64,000 nt of DNA, taken from Oxytricha trifallax. Lineage: Eukaryota > Ciliophora > Spirotrichea > Sporadotrichida > Oxytrichidae. Position numbers and translations under genes: made by a program. Positions 26,399 through 37,923 of this stretch are shown in pieces (positions within the stretch are counted from its first letter, which is position 1; each line of letters starts with the position of its first letter). The stretch spans positions 62,001 through 126,000 of the forward strand of contig ARYC01017065.1 of the NCBI GenBank assembly GCA_000711775.1, in the 5' to 3' direction. Below the pieces are notes generated by a model. The model saw nothing but the letters and a program-made list of their open reading frames with translations. It was not told where the DNA came from and searched no databases.

Positions 26399-28534
26399 AT
26401 GAATTTAGTAACTCATTTCGATCAAAAGAAGAATTCGAATGAAATACATGATTACTATTGGTTCAAATTAATTTAAAAAGAGAATTATTTTCAACTTAAT
26501 TACATTCTTAAAAATATGGAAACCTAGGATAAGTTTTAGTAGTTGCTAAAATAAGTCGAAGAATAAATAAAATAGCACAAGGAGAAAGAGGAACAGCGTA
26601 AAATAATGAAAAATCCCTAATCTCTTGATTTTGGTAAATTTTTCTTGGACCCAGACTCTCAAGAGTACATCAATGATGAAACCTGCGGCTTTTAAGAGCA
26701 TGATTTACAGTCAACTATAAGAGTGCTAAGAGCATTAAGTGCACCTGATAAGAAACTCTTGATTAGGCATGAAAAGTTCAATTAATTCAGAAAAGCGTTA
26801 AGAAACTTGATAGGCAGTGGATAGGATAAATCTGAATTTATTAAGAAAACTCTCAAAGATCCAAAGCTAGCAGAATAAGTAAGCGATTTATGTTGTGAAA
26901 TGAGAGTAAAGAAAAATAATGAGAAAGACATTATTCGATAGTAGCTTTAGATCAGAAACAATTATTAAGATATAATTTCAGGAGATAGTCATTTTGGTCC
27001 AAATAAAAAACCTCTTTCTTTAATGAATGGAAATTAATTAGAACAAAAGTAATACCTGAATGTGATGGAGGAACCAAGAATGTATTTCTAAGGATATGAA
27101 AGGAAAGATCATTATTAGAAGGAGTGCTTAATAAAGTTTCCAAAGCCTGACCAGAATGAAGTAGAATAGCTCTTACTGAATAATTAGTCTAATGAATTAT
27201 AAACCCTTATTGAGGAATTGAAAGATTCTGAACTCGCCTAAGATGAAGTTAGAAACGAGAAGATAAAGTAAATCCTAAGATCCAATTTGAAAGTATAAAG
27301 AAATTGTTACACTTGCTAAAAAAGTTACAACAAGTTGCATCACTTTTATGATTAGATGTGCTAAAATTGTGGAGACTTAAATTTCTATAAACGTACCCAA
27401 ACTTGTAACTTACAAGGAAAAATTGCTTTGGTGACTGGTGGAAGGATTAAAATAGGCTATTAGATTATACTTATTCTTCTAAGAAATGGAGCACATACTA
27501 TAGTGACAACTAGATACCCCAAAGATGCAGCTATGAAGCTAAGGTCGGAACCAGATTTTGATAAATGGTGTGATCGACTAGAAATTTATGGATTAGACTT
27601 CAAATACATTCCCTCAATTTATGAATTTTGCGATTTTATGAAAAAAAAGTACAATAGACTGGATATCCTCATCAACAATGCAGCTTAAACAATAAGGAGA
27701 GAACCTTCCTTAAATGAGCCAATTGTAAGAAGAGAGTTTGAGACAGATTTAATTTCTGATGAAGCTCTTATTAAAATTTTGCCTGCTGACTTTAAGAATT
27801 AAAGATTAGATTAATTCTTGATATAGTAAGGATAAATGCCCTAACAAGCAGCAATTTATGACAAAGAGAAACTTGAAGAGTTAAAAGAACATGAATTGCA
27901 AAAGCTCTAAAATTTCATGATTTCTAAATCTTCCCTAGTGAGCAGATTAAAATTCGATGCAAGTGATGATTTTGAGTAGGAAACCTAGGTTTATGATGTG
28001 AACAACGACTTAATAGATTTTAGGACTAAAAATTCTTGGGTGAGAGAGTTAGATGAGGTGAGTTTGTCTGAGTTTATGGAAGTATACATGATTAATGCCA
28101 CAGCTCCGTTTATCATTTGTACTCAACTTAAGCCCTTATAATTATTTTTTAAGAAAATAATTTTGGTTTAAATATTAATGGAGAGATCTCCCTAGGCACC
28201 AAGATTTATTGTTAATGTTTCAGCAATGGAAGGCCAGTTTTATAAGAGATTTAAGAATAGTACTCACCCGCACACCAATATGGCAAAAGCTGCTTTGAAC
28301 ATGATGACAAGGACTTGTGGAAGTTACTATGCACTCTCACATATTTACATGAACGCTGCCGACACAGGTTGGGTTACAGATGAAAACCCTCGTGCTTATG
28401 AAACGTAGAGGACTGTACCTATTGATGAAATTGATGGGGCAATGAGAGTAGTGGATTGCATATTTATGGGCTACAATTATGAAGAGCTTAAACATTCTAG
28501 ATTCTTTAAAGATTATAAAGAATGCTATTGGTGA
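26399..28534 (+). CDS. Short-chain dehydrogenase/reductase with N-terminal zinc-ribbon region
   Basis: About 698 aa after IES removal. Residues 1-290 are charged and unrecognised. A CxxC pair follows ([19 protein letters not shown] and CGDLNFYKR), then a Rossmann start ([16 protein letters not shown]), [24 protein letters not shown] and [20 protein letters not shown], then [11 protein letters not shown] and [13 protein letters not shown]. In this SDR subgroup the canonical YxxxK is replaced by HTNMAK, so catalysis may differ from classical SDRs. A 39-bp IES (pointer TTA) separates KPL from [15 protein letters not shown]. Stop TGA is at 28,532-28,534. Substrate cannot be inferred; NAD(P) binding is expected from the fold. 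Confidence 0.9.
28136..28174. other. IES, 39 bp, pointer TTA (SDR gene)
   Basis: TTA occurs at 28,136 and 28,175; the length is a multiple of three, so the frame stays open across it. Removal gives KPLMERSPQAPRF, the expected family sequence. Confidence 0.75.
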
Positions 28535-28634
28535 TTAATTTATTTCTTTGATTAATTAAATTTTCTTTGATATTTCTGGTTTAGTACCCATCAATGGCAA
28601 TAAAATAATTTAACTTAATAGGATTTATAATTAA

Positions 28635-30890
28635 TCATTGATTTCTGCCGAATCTTTCTTCAACGAGATTGTGAATTAGTCTATCAATGCTCTCTTTCTA
28701 TTCATTGACAAGTTAAATTCCGAGTTCTTTAAGGGCCTTGACTGACTCTCCATCTGCAGCGTCCAGAGGTAACTCAGTTTGGATTTGATATCTGGCGTAT
28801 TTATCAGCTAAGAATTGAGTAAAGTAAGCATGAGCAGTAACTTCAACATCAATGATTAAATCTCCCAAGTTTTGTACCCAGGTAAGAATGTTCACATTGT
28901 TTGGGTCAATAGTTGGTTGCTTTACTTAACCTGTACCGATTGACACAACTCTAACATTTTCCTTTTTGTTCATTTCTGAAGCGAAAATGAAGGCGTACAT
29001 ACTTGGGTTGTTAGCAATGATACCTCCGTCGACAAGCACCTCAGTTTCTCCTCTTCCATTCTCGAAAACTTTGGGATCGAAGTATCCTGGTGCAGCTGAT
29101 GATCCTCCAGCAGCAATGTCAAGGGTAACGTTATAAATACCTGGGTTCTTCTTTGCTTCGTACTTTGAGTAGAATCTTGGTTCATGGGCATTCATAAAAT
29201 CTTGAATATTTTTAGTTAAAGCCTTAAATTGGTATTTAATTAGATTGTATGAATAGGAAACAATCAAGCACTCGTCAGTAAGAATATCGTGAGCTTTGGC
29301 ATGTCCAAAGAATTACTTTAGATATCCATCTATGACTGCTCTGTTGTAGTTAGAATTGCCGAGATAGTAGACAGTAATGGGAATGTAGTATCCAAGGAAT
29401 CCTCCTAAGATCAATCCCATCACACAAATAATCCACTTCTTTTGCTTGCTTTCTCTGTATTTACCTTCTCTCTCTTGTAAAAGTCTTTCTCCCTCCTTAA
29501 TTTTCCAGTAATCATGTGATTCAATAAGCTGTTCAATTTGAGCACCGTCTTGAATCAATTCGTAGTGAATTTCTAGCTTTTAGTGAATGGCTTAGTGAAG
29601 TTGGTTCATTAAAAGGTTCTAAACAAGGGGTGTTGGTTTTTCAGTGTCTTTGGCATCTTCAGCTCTCTTGGCGGTTCTCTTGAGCTCCTTGATATATTGT
29701 CTAAGTTTGTAGTTAAACTTAAATTTACTATTGAAAATAGTTTTTAACGTAATTAATCAATTTAGTGTCTTCTACTTAGGGATTTGCGAAAATACTCTTT
29801 CCCCATTTATATCCTAAAACACCACCAATCATAATGAAAGTAGTGATCATTTATATTTGTATCCCTATATGAAAAGATTTTCAAAAAGATTTACTATTTA
29901 AAATTATAACTTGTAACATATAAAACTTAATCATGATTCCCAATAGTCCTTTGTTAATAGTTTTAGTCTTGAAGATTTCCTGACCCTTCTCCTCGAAGAT
30001 ACTAAGAATAAAATCAGAATCGTAAGCTTTGGTATTATCATAGATAGAGGGAGTGACAAGTGAAGTTGTGATTAGACCTCCTGTGGAAGTGCCAGCAATC
30101 ATATCGAAGAGTTTATTCATATGGATTATTTTCTTTTCACCTGGAGCATATTCTTCAATAAGACCTCTTGACACAGCGTATTTGTAAGATTCAGTCTCGA
30201 TGTATTGAATCACCATGGTTGGGATGATACCTCTGATTCCACCACCATCTATTTACAATAAAAGAATTTATGCTATAAAAAAATTCAAAATATAAAATAT
30301 AAATAACATTTAAAAAGTTCTAAAATTTGTCTCATACATTTAAGTGTTAATAAATTTAACAATTTATTTTTATTATAAATTATTTATTTTTATAAACACA
30401 GTTTTTTAAAGCATATTTATTTTTGAAATAGCTTGATTATCTCATATTAAATTCTTTAAATGACAACTTATTATTTTTACTAATTGATAAGATGTTATAG
30501 TGCTTTGTTTTATGAGTAGCAGCTTCATCTGCATGTACTGTGACTTATGTGTTATTTGCATTATTTTAAGAATCAGTTGTAGCAGTAGAGTCACTTGGAG
30601 TTGTGGTATTTTCAGCAGGTTAAACATCTGCTGTAGGGGTTGCATCACCAGTTTCTTGGAGTGAAACCAATTGTGGGAATTGAGTGCCTGCGGAAAGGAC
30701 TGTTCTGAAGTGATTATCTCCAGCAGCTCTGTCTACAAAAACTGGGAGAGTTGATCTGGAAAACAACGATTTGCCGCCATCATCACCATCGAGAACACCT
30801 CCAAGGTCAAGTGTTATACCTGCGTTTACATAAGTTGAGGCAAGTAAGGTCACAAGAACTGTTCCTACTTTTACTATAACTATTATTTAA
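28635..30890 (-). CDS. Patatin-like phospholipase with a membrane segment, copy A
   Basis: A Ser-Asp acyl hydrolase. A secretory N-terminal hydrophobic stretch (GTVLVTLLASTYVNAG) and a Thr/Ser-rich spacer precede YNILSIDGGGIRG (oxyanion loop). AGTSTGG follows with the catalytic Ser, then a hydrophobic segment (ITTFIMIGGVLGYKWG), a coiled region, a second hydrophobic segment (WIICVMGLILGGFLGYY) and DGGIIANNPS with the catalytic Asp. The insertion of membrane segments between Ser and Asp is unusual for patatins and is shared with copy B. IESs of 232 bp (pointer ATT), 84 bp (ATCAT) and 55 bp (GAAAATA) are removed; the frame is consistent from 30,853 to TGA 28,635. The start codon is not seen and is probably upstream, behind another IES. 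Confidence 0.88.
29733..29787. other. IES, 55 bp, pointer GAAAATA (patatin A)
   Basis: GAAAATA occurs at 29,733 and 29,788. Removal joins WGKSIF to NSKFKFNYKLRQ in frame. Confidence 0.93.
29846..29929. other. IES, 84 bp, pointer ATCAT (patatin A)
   Basis: ATCAT occurs at 29,846 and 29,930. Removal joins LLGIM to ITTFIMIGG in frame. Confidence 0.93.
30251..30482. other. IES, 232 bp, pointer ATT (patatin A)
   Basis: ATT occurs at 30,251 and 30,483. Removal joins HYNILSI to DGGGIRG, rebuilding the oxyanion motif in frame. Confidence 0.9.
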
Positions 30891-30940
30891 TTTTTCGGTT
30901 ATGCTATAAATTAGGAAAATACAACAATATATTTTAAATT

Positions 30941-31064
30941 ATAGGTTAGCTGTTAAATGAAGGTGTAAAAGTCAAAAGGATGAAATAAAAATCTAATAAC
31001 TATCTGGCTGACTTAAGCCCCAGTATTAATTTCCAATAGGCATTAAATAAAAATAATAATATTA
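30941..31064. other. Probable IES, 124 bp, 14-bp pointer, upstream of patatin A
   Basis: A perfect direct repeat ATAGGTTAGCTGTT is found at 30,941 and 31,065. It brackets AT-rich DNA that contains the inverted copy of the 45-bp dispersed repeat at about 30,986-31,038. It lies in the presumed 5' region of patatin A. Confidence 0.65.
30986..31038 (-). repeat. Dispersed ~45-bp repeat, copy inside IES
   Basis: Reverse complement carries CTGGGGCTTAAGTCAGCCAG and matches 10,505-10,555. Confidence 0.55.
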
Positions 31065-31344
31065 ATAGGTTAGCTGTTTTACAATGAAGCATTTACCCTA
31101 TTTGAAGATATCTTTTTATTATAATATTAAGTATATTATATAAATATTTAAGAATATTGACAGCATATCAGAATTTATTTAACTTTGAATACTTTATAGT
31201 AAACTTATTAATATTTATTTAAATCATCAAATAAATTCGCTTATATAAGTTTATGAATGTAAGATACGGGTAATAAGTTAGGGTAAACAGTATTTAACTT
31301 AAGATAATAAATCAAAATAGTTAAGGATCTTCTTAGTATTGTTT

Positions 31345-33015
31345 TCACTGGCATTTGTAACCTTTTTCCTCTCCAAAGACCTGGTCAACCACTTGTCTAA
31401 TTGACTTTTTAATATCTTGCTTTCTCTCTTTGACGAGGTCGTCACCATACTTAAGAAGTTTTTCGATATCTTTGTCAGCGTATGAATCTAAAGCGAGAGA
31501 TTCAGTCATGATCTTTTAGAATCTGTAGTAGTCTTCTGGGAGCTGTTTCATCAAGTAATCGTGAGTTGTGGCTTCTACAACTGTGATTAAGGTTCCTATT
31601 TGCATAGCCCAGTCGAGTTTGTCGACGCTCTTAGGGTCAAGATTCTTGCCAGCTTGCTCACCAGTTCCAATTGATATAACTCTGATTTTTTCTTGTTTGT
31701 TGGCGTACTTTGAGTGAAGGTAAGCGTAGAAAGCTGGGTTGTTTGCAATCACACCACCGTCAATGAGGACTTGCTCTCCAATAACTTTGGGGTCGAAATA
31801 AATAGGGGCAGCTGAAGATGCTTCAGAAGCGTTAGAAATTCCTACGCTGTAGTTTTAGGGTAGAGCATGTGATGAGAACTTTGAGAAGACTCTTGGTTGA
31901 TGACTGTTGTATTCGTAAGCAACAATGTTAACCTCCTTAGTCAAAGCGTCTTGAATTCTAATATTGCCGAACATTTCATTGCAAATGCTCTCGATACCTC
32001 TTCTGTCGTAACTTGATTTAGTTAAGGAGAAGAACTTTGGCATTAATACCCAACCTAAGAAAGCCATTATAATACCACCAATAAGCATGACGATCCATTT
32101 TCTACCTTTCTTTTCCATATATTTCAATTCTTCATTGAAAATTTTATCCTCAGCATTTTGAACAATCATTAGCAATTATAAAACAAATGAAACCATATAG
32201 TAAATTGATTTGTAAACAGATAGAGTACCTTCTTAAATTTGGTTCTTTAGGAGCTCAGAATCTCCATCAAGTACCTTTTTCTCAAAACTTTAGGCAAGCA
32301 TTTAAGACATATTCAAAACTTAAAAATAATATTAATAACTTATTCAATAAAATGAATATGTTAAATTAATTTTCAATGAATCAAAATTGGAACTTATATC
32401 TAGAAGTTTCACTATAATAATTTGATTTTAAAAGATGCTTTGATTTTTCTCTTCTTTGCCCTTAATAGATCTCTTTCTTGTCTTTACCATCATTTTAAGT
32501 ACTTTGATATTTTCTTCGAAACCGGTATTGTGATACATCTTTACACCGATCAAGAAACCAACTAATAGACCGAATGCCAAGAAGCAGGCAGTTCCAATCA
32601 TTCTGGATTTAAGGGTCATTTTGAACTTTGTGAAAACAATAGGAGCCATCTCGGTATATACTTCAATAGCCTTTTGAGCGAAGAATTTATTTGTCTGAGT
32701 TGAATTGGGGTCATCGTGGGGAATGACCAAAGCAGTGGCGAGCAGAGATCCAGTAGATGTGCCTGCAACTAAATCGAAGATTTCAGCCATGGAAACTCTC
32801 TTATTATCTCTCTTGGGAATACAATACTGCTTCTCAGCATAATCATAAGCTTCTCTCTCCATGTAGTCGACGACTTTTGCAGTAATAAGACCTCTTATTC
32901 CACCACCATCGAGTGATAGAATGTTCCAAGTTCTGCCCAAATCCTCGGTCACAGGAACTGATTTTGCGAAACCCACAATCATTGAAGTGAGTAGGACTGT
33001 TGATAAAGTTTTCAT
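31345..33015 (-). CDS. Patatin-like phospholipase with a membrane segment, copy B
   Basis: Paralogue of copy A. The start chosen at 33,015 gives a good signal peptide (MKTLSTVLLTSMIVGFAKS); an in-frame upstream Met at 33,045 is less likely. WNILSLDGGGIRG (oxyanion loop), AGTSTGS (catalytic Ser) and DGGVIANNPA (catalytic Asp) are present. Two hydrophobic segments lie between Ser and Asp (GTACFLAFGLLVGFLIGV and MLIGGIIMAFLGWVL). One 108-bp IES (pointer TTAAAA) is removed to join KNQSIFQ to VLNMSQMLAQ. The frame is consistent to TGA 31,345. Same strand as copy A with about 450 bp between the recognisable ends; a tandem duplication is inferred. Likely a membrane-tethered lipid acyl hydrolase. Confidence 0.92.
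32320..32427. other. IES, 108 bp, pointer TTAAAA (patatin B)
   Basis: TTAAAA occurs at 32,320 and 32,428. The frame between 33,045 and 32,175 is restored only when 108 bp is removed. Confidence 0.92.
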
Positions 33016-33167
33016 TTGTAGATTGAAGCAACAAACAGATATCACAACTTTGAAGAATCTTTTTGTGTTAATTATAATATTTCATTTCTACTCTTTTTAT
33101 TAAATGCTGTTCTGATTGCAAGTATTTTTGATAAAAAGTTTAATTACATATAATAAATAGTTTTATA

Positions 33168-33828
33168 ATGTCAGAAAAGCAAATATAACAAGCTTTAGAT
33201 GAATTGAATCACTTATTTATGGCTTTCAGGTCTTAATTGACACTCTCAAGACAGCTGTAAGAATTCTTATATCATCTCATTATTTTACTCACTAGTTTGA
33301 AAGATAAGAAAATTGATAAAAAGATCGAAATGTACCAAAGTGCAATTTTACAATCGATTGCCTCTATGCAAAGAGTTTAATCACATCCCTTGATCGATGA
33401 TTTAGTTACTGATTAAGTAATTCAGTATTTCATTTAAAATACCTCTGAATATAGAATGAAATGAAGTAAATTCAAAACAATATAGTAGTTCATAGTGAAA
33501 AGCTCATGAAATAATATCAAACATTGATATAAACAAAACATAAAGAGTTTGATAAATCAAGAAAGATATACACAGATATTACCAAAAAACTTGATTAAAA
33601 AGTTGTATAACAAGGTTTACAAGTAAGTTTGTCGTATTAAGGAAATAATATATTAAAAATTCATTATAGAAAATTTATGGAGAAAAGAAATATGAAGATA
33701 TGAGTCATGAAGAGTTAAAAATACTCATGAATTACGAAATGTTCAATAAAATGAAGAAAGAATTGGAAAATGAGATATAAGAGGATATTGATTTAATCAA
33801 AGATAATGCTCCTGATCTATTTCAATGA
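33168..33828 (+). CDS. Small coiled-coil protein, 178 aa, three introns
   Basis: Start at 33,168 (MSEKQIQQALDELNHLF). Three GT..AG introns (33,257-33,295, 39 nt; 33,417-33,454, 38 nt; 33,623-33,669, 47 nt) must be removed; the coding sum is then 537 nt ending in TGA 33,826. No IES was found, so this gene lies on one germline segment. The protein is mostly helical and charged, with a C-terminal acidic stretch (EIQEDIDLIKDNAPDLFQ). No family recognised. Its introns are good local models: 38-47 nt, donor GTAA, acceptor TAG. Confidence 0.88.
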
Positions 33829-33952
33829 TGAATTAAAATTATTTAATTAGTTTTTAATTTTTGCTTATTTCAATTTAGAGTTCCATTCATATTCGATGAA
33901 TTTTATTTTAAAATATAATAAAAATCTTTGATTAAGATTAACTTTACAATAC

Positions 33953-34700
33953 TTTTTTGTCAAATAGGTTGCCAGTCTAAATATTTGGCAGCCATTTTTT
34001 CTCTGACATCCTCTCTGATGTTAGCAGGCAAGCAAATGTACAAATATTTAAGGATTCTATAAAATAAAAAACTAATTTAATTATATGTTCCCTCAAAAAC
34101 ACCTGACTCGCCAAGCTTGTCCACGAATTCTTTGCTGACTGTTTCCATGCCTTTTCCATCCATCGAAACATTCGTCATTTAAGCAAATCCCTCTTGTTTA
34201 GCAAGTTCGAGTAGGATTTTACAAACAATTCTCTCCTCGTATATCTAAAGATCTAATCTGTAAGATCCATTCAAATTAATTTGACTATTGTATATTAGAA
34301 TATTCTAAAAATGAAGTGATTTGGCCTAAAAGGATTGAACAAATTTAAGATGCCAAATCTTTTGTAGATGTCTCTGATGGCTTCGGGAAACTTGACTCTA
34401 TGCTTGATAAAATCATTATTTCTATAGTCATAGATTATGCCCACTCCATTGCAAAATATCTCGGTCTTCCACATAGGATCTATAGGGGAAGTATTAATAA
34501 ATATAAAATGAGTTACCATCAATTAAATCTACGAATTGAGCTAGTTATTCGCTTCTCAATGTCAAAAACTCTGAAATTGATTGGAACGCTTTGGCTAAAC
34601 CTTGAATTTCTGATTTTTCTACTTCATATTTATATTTGAACCACTCGATGAGTTAGTCTACCTTTTCTTATGGTGTAATATCATCGGGGAGAGGAATCAA
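33953..34700 (-). CDS. Unknown protein, 5' end missing, ends AAKYLDWQPI
   Basis: Readable from about 34,700 (PLPDDITPQEKVDQLIEWFK) to TGA near 33,966. A GT..AG intron (34,480-34,516, 37 nt) joins QFVDLID to DPMWKTEIFCNGVG. A 68-bp IES (34,272-34,339, pointer CAAATT) joins RFGILNL to NGSYRLDLQIYEERIV. The C-terminal part reads KGMETVSKEFVDKLGESGVF and LPANIREDVREKMAAKYLDW. The phrase NGSYRLDLxxxEER seems conserved-family-like, but I cannot name the family. No Met codon is found for about 200 bp upstream, so the first coding segment is probably elsewhere (scrambled) or behind an IES. Confidence 0.75.
34272..34339. other. IES, 68 bp, pointer CAAATT
   Basis: CAAATT occurs at 34,272 and 34,340. 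Removal gives ILNLNGSYRLDL in the unknown minus-strand gene. Confidence 0.8.
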
Positions 34701-34885
34701 AATAAAAATTAAAAAATTCTAATTATAAGAAAATTAAAAATATAGATAAATAGATGTATTGATTTATAAAAGGATAACTATAATTTAGTTTATTAAAAAT
34801 AAAGTTAAATAAGTAAAATGTCGGATTTTTAATATATTTTTATATTAGAAATAAACGTTTTATTTAACAAAAATCTAAAAATTTG

Positions 34886-37507
34886 TCATTTAATTGTTTA
34901 AAGATAAACGAAATCAAACTCTAAAATTCCTTACGATGGTAACTGCCACTCGAAATTGTATATAATAGTTTGACCATTAATTTTTTCATTTCTGAAACAA
35001 GATTTATTTCCCATTTAAGATCTATCTGCTCTCTCCCCAGCAGCAACCTTCTTATAAGCTTCTTTGTTTATTACGATTAATGATACAGCAATTTCTCTCT
35101 CAATGTGGTTAGCTAGATTTATTTCATAATGGCCGTTGGGGTTCCAAAAACTGAAGTAAAAAGCGTGACCCATTTTGTTATAGAGTTAACTAAAAATCTA
35201 CTTTTGCATGTACCCGAAATGATTTACTATGGAAAATCTGTTGTGTCTATCAACTGCTCTATTCATTAAATAGGGTGCTACTCTACAGAACACCTCCTAA
35301 TTTTTTACAGCGTATAAAAGTTCATTTGCCTAAGAACTCCATATCATATGTTCTTTTGCAAGATTTTTAATAAGTTGTTCTTAGTTGTGATCATCTTCAT
35401 CTTAAAAGCTTTGAATTATCATATCCATAAGTCTTTAAACACCAATTTATGTTATCAATGGTTTCTATATAAAATCAGCCTCAATAATTTCAATTGATCC
35501 TTATGGCTGTTGTATTTACTACGGCTTATCGGGATTAGCTTAAGCTTGTTGCTCCATCATTTATTAGTGCTTAATCTGTTACAATTTGTAAAGAATTGGA
35601 TTGATTGTAAATGTGAAAGTTAATAATCCAGTATGTTCTTATATTTCAAATTAGTTGAATTGATCTTTGGTTAAGGGAGGGCTCCATGAAGGCTTACCGT
35701 TATATTTTACACCTTAAAAACAAGCCTTGATGTCAAATTTTCCTTCACTACCTCCTGCTGATTTTTCAGCAATTTATAATAAATTCTGGAGAATGATATG
35801 GTCGTAGGTTTCTGCCATATTTAAAGAATAGGCCTTTTCTGGACTTTAGGGATCAAAGACCTATCTAAAAGATTTTAGATCTTTATCTGCGCATATTTCC
35901 TTCATATTTATGTTAAAATTTCCTTGACTATTGCAATTCATTGCTTGAATTAAAAATCTTACTCCTACAGGACCTATAGGATTTCCTTCTACAATAATAT
36001 TCTTCAAACTAGATGTAAACTTTAAGCCATGAGATATACAGAATATAGATTTTTATTCAATAAAGTTGAAAGAAAGATCAAGATATTCTAAAGTTTTCGA
36101 GTTTGTTAGTAATTCAGCCATTTTTGAAATTGGTGGCTCTTTATCATCATATCCTACTCCCAAAAGATTGTTATTGATATGGAGTTGTTTAATGCTATAA
36201 CATGAAATTAGTCCTTCTATAATTTTCACACCCATGTTTCCTCTTATGTTATTCCAGTTCAATTTAAGGATCTCCAAAGTCCTGTTATTAGTTAAGAATT
36301 CATGTATTGCTTCAGCATTTTCATTCATAAAAGAGCTTTATCCAATATTATTTCCTGAAAGATCGAGATACTCGAGAGATGAATAATCTTTAATGCTAGT
36401 GACTATTTCTTTAATACCCTAGTCTCCTATTTCATTTTCTGCAAGATCTAATTGTGTTAACTCTTTCATAAATTTCAAGGCTCCAGCGAGATGTTTAGCT
36501 CCTTCAATCCCCATTTTGTTTTTGGAAAGTTTAAGTATTTGAAGCTTTTCATAGTGCTTTTGTAACGAATCAATTAATATGATGCAATCTTTAGTCTTCA
36601 AGCCATTATTTACGAAGTTTATTGATTCGATTGGTAGTATGTATCTTTTAATGGATTCAGCAACTGCCATAGCTGTTTTATTCAAAAGAATATAATTTGA
36701 ATAGTCTAATCTACTAGTTTTTTCTTCTCTAATAATCATTCTAGCTCTTGGATTGACTTTTAATTCTTTGCAGGCTTGTAAATAAACTTAACTAATGGGA
36801 TTTAAAAATTAACAATAAAAGACATAAATTTAGGCGAATCTAGGATCAGCAATTTAATCTGTCTGTTAATCGTAATCTTTAAATCTCCTCTCACTTTTAT
36901 ACAAATCCCAGAAATTTTCTTTCGCCTCCTCTCCAAAGAACAAATTCACATCGTCATATTGCTCCTCGTTCTATGCTCCTAAATCATACAATGAGAGATT
37001 TCCTTAACTTATCTCAGAGTTAGTTTTAAACTTTTTTGAGGATAGCCCGTAAAAATCGCTTTAAGTATGGGAATGTCTATTGGGAGAGTGTTTTCTCTAA
37101 GATAACTCTATACGTTTTTTCTCTATTTATTCTATTCTTTGTTTAGTGTTATAGTTTACCTGGTCTTTGCAAACTTCATAAGGCAAATTACCTAGAATAC
37201 AATGTCATTTACATTAGGCAAAAAACAGTAAAATAAAAAAAATTAGGTAAGATATTATAGGTGTTGCTAGTTGATGATTTTTATTAAAACTACTTACCTA
37301 TTCGATGTTGAAGTATATATTTTGTGATTTATGGGATTAAGATTTCTGCACCATTATTCAAATCTTCTTATGTATTCTTGTTTACATCCATAAACCTACA
37401 AATTTGAAATGATATAGTAAGTTGAGTTACTTATAAAACTAAGCTTGAAGAGTAGCGATTTGAGGATTTTCGTTTAGAGGTATTTTAGCCTATTCTCTGA
37501 AAAACAT
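34886..37507 (-). CDS. Leucine-rich-repeat protein (RNI type), 812 aa, apparently complete
   Basis: Start at 37,507 (MFFREQAKIPLNENPQ), stop TGA at 34,886. Two introns (37,396-37,430, 35 nt; 37,192-37,297, 106 nt) and one 42-bp IES (36,782-36,823, pointer ATAAA) are removed; the total is exactly 2,439 nt. About residues 220-470 hold ribonuclease-inhibitor-type LRRs (e.g. LQILKLSKNKMGIEGAKHLA, LTQLDLAENEIGD, LEYLDLSGNNIG, LEYLDLSFNFIE). The C-terminal third is a separate region with FYFSFWNPNGHYEINLANHI and an end rich in aromatic residues. LRRs suggest protein-protein interaction; the C-terminal region was not recognised. The second intron is long for this genome and may hide an IES. Confidence 0.9.
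36782..36823. other. IES, 42 bp, pointer ATAAA (LRR gene)
   Basis: ATAAA occurs at 36,782 and 36,824. Removal joins DPRFAQIY to LQACKELKVN and eliminates an in-frame TGA. Confidence 0.88.
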
Positions 37508-37509
37508 TT

Positions 37510-37920
37510 CTTTTTATAATAATAAAGAAATAAAATTTATTTGGAAATCAAGCATAGCAATTGTAAAAGGTAGTTGAGTTTAATCTTTATCTTATAGGGA
37601 TTAAATACTTAAAATCTTTATTAAAATAAGAACAAGCCACTACCTTAGATTATAAGAAAAAATTATATAATAAGGAGAAACATATTAACTTAATTTAATG
37701 GTATTTAATAAATCTGAAAATTTTTTAAATGAGATTATATTCATGCTTTGAATTAAAATAAAATCAATGTAATTTATGTATAGCAATATTAAAAATTAAT
37801 TCAGAATTAAATTGCTTTTTTAATTTAACATATTTCATTTTAATAATAACATAAATGCGAAAAATGATGAAATTATTTAGAATGAACTTTGAAACGTTAT
37901 ATCATTACGTTTTGAATAAT
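37510..37920. other. AT-rich intergenic stretch
   Basis: Lies between the LRR gene start and the 3' end of a copine, both on the minus strand. Nothing recognised. Confidence 0.5.
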
Positions 37921-37923
37921 TCT

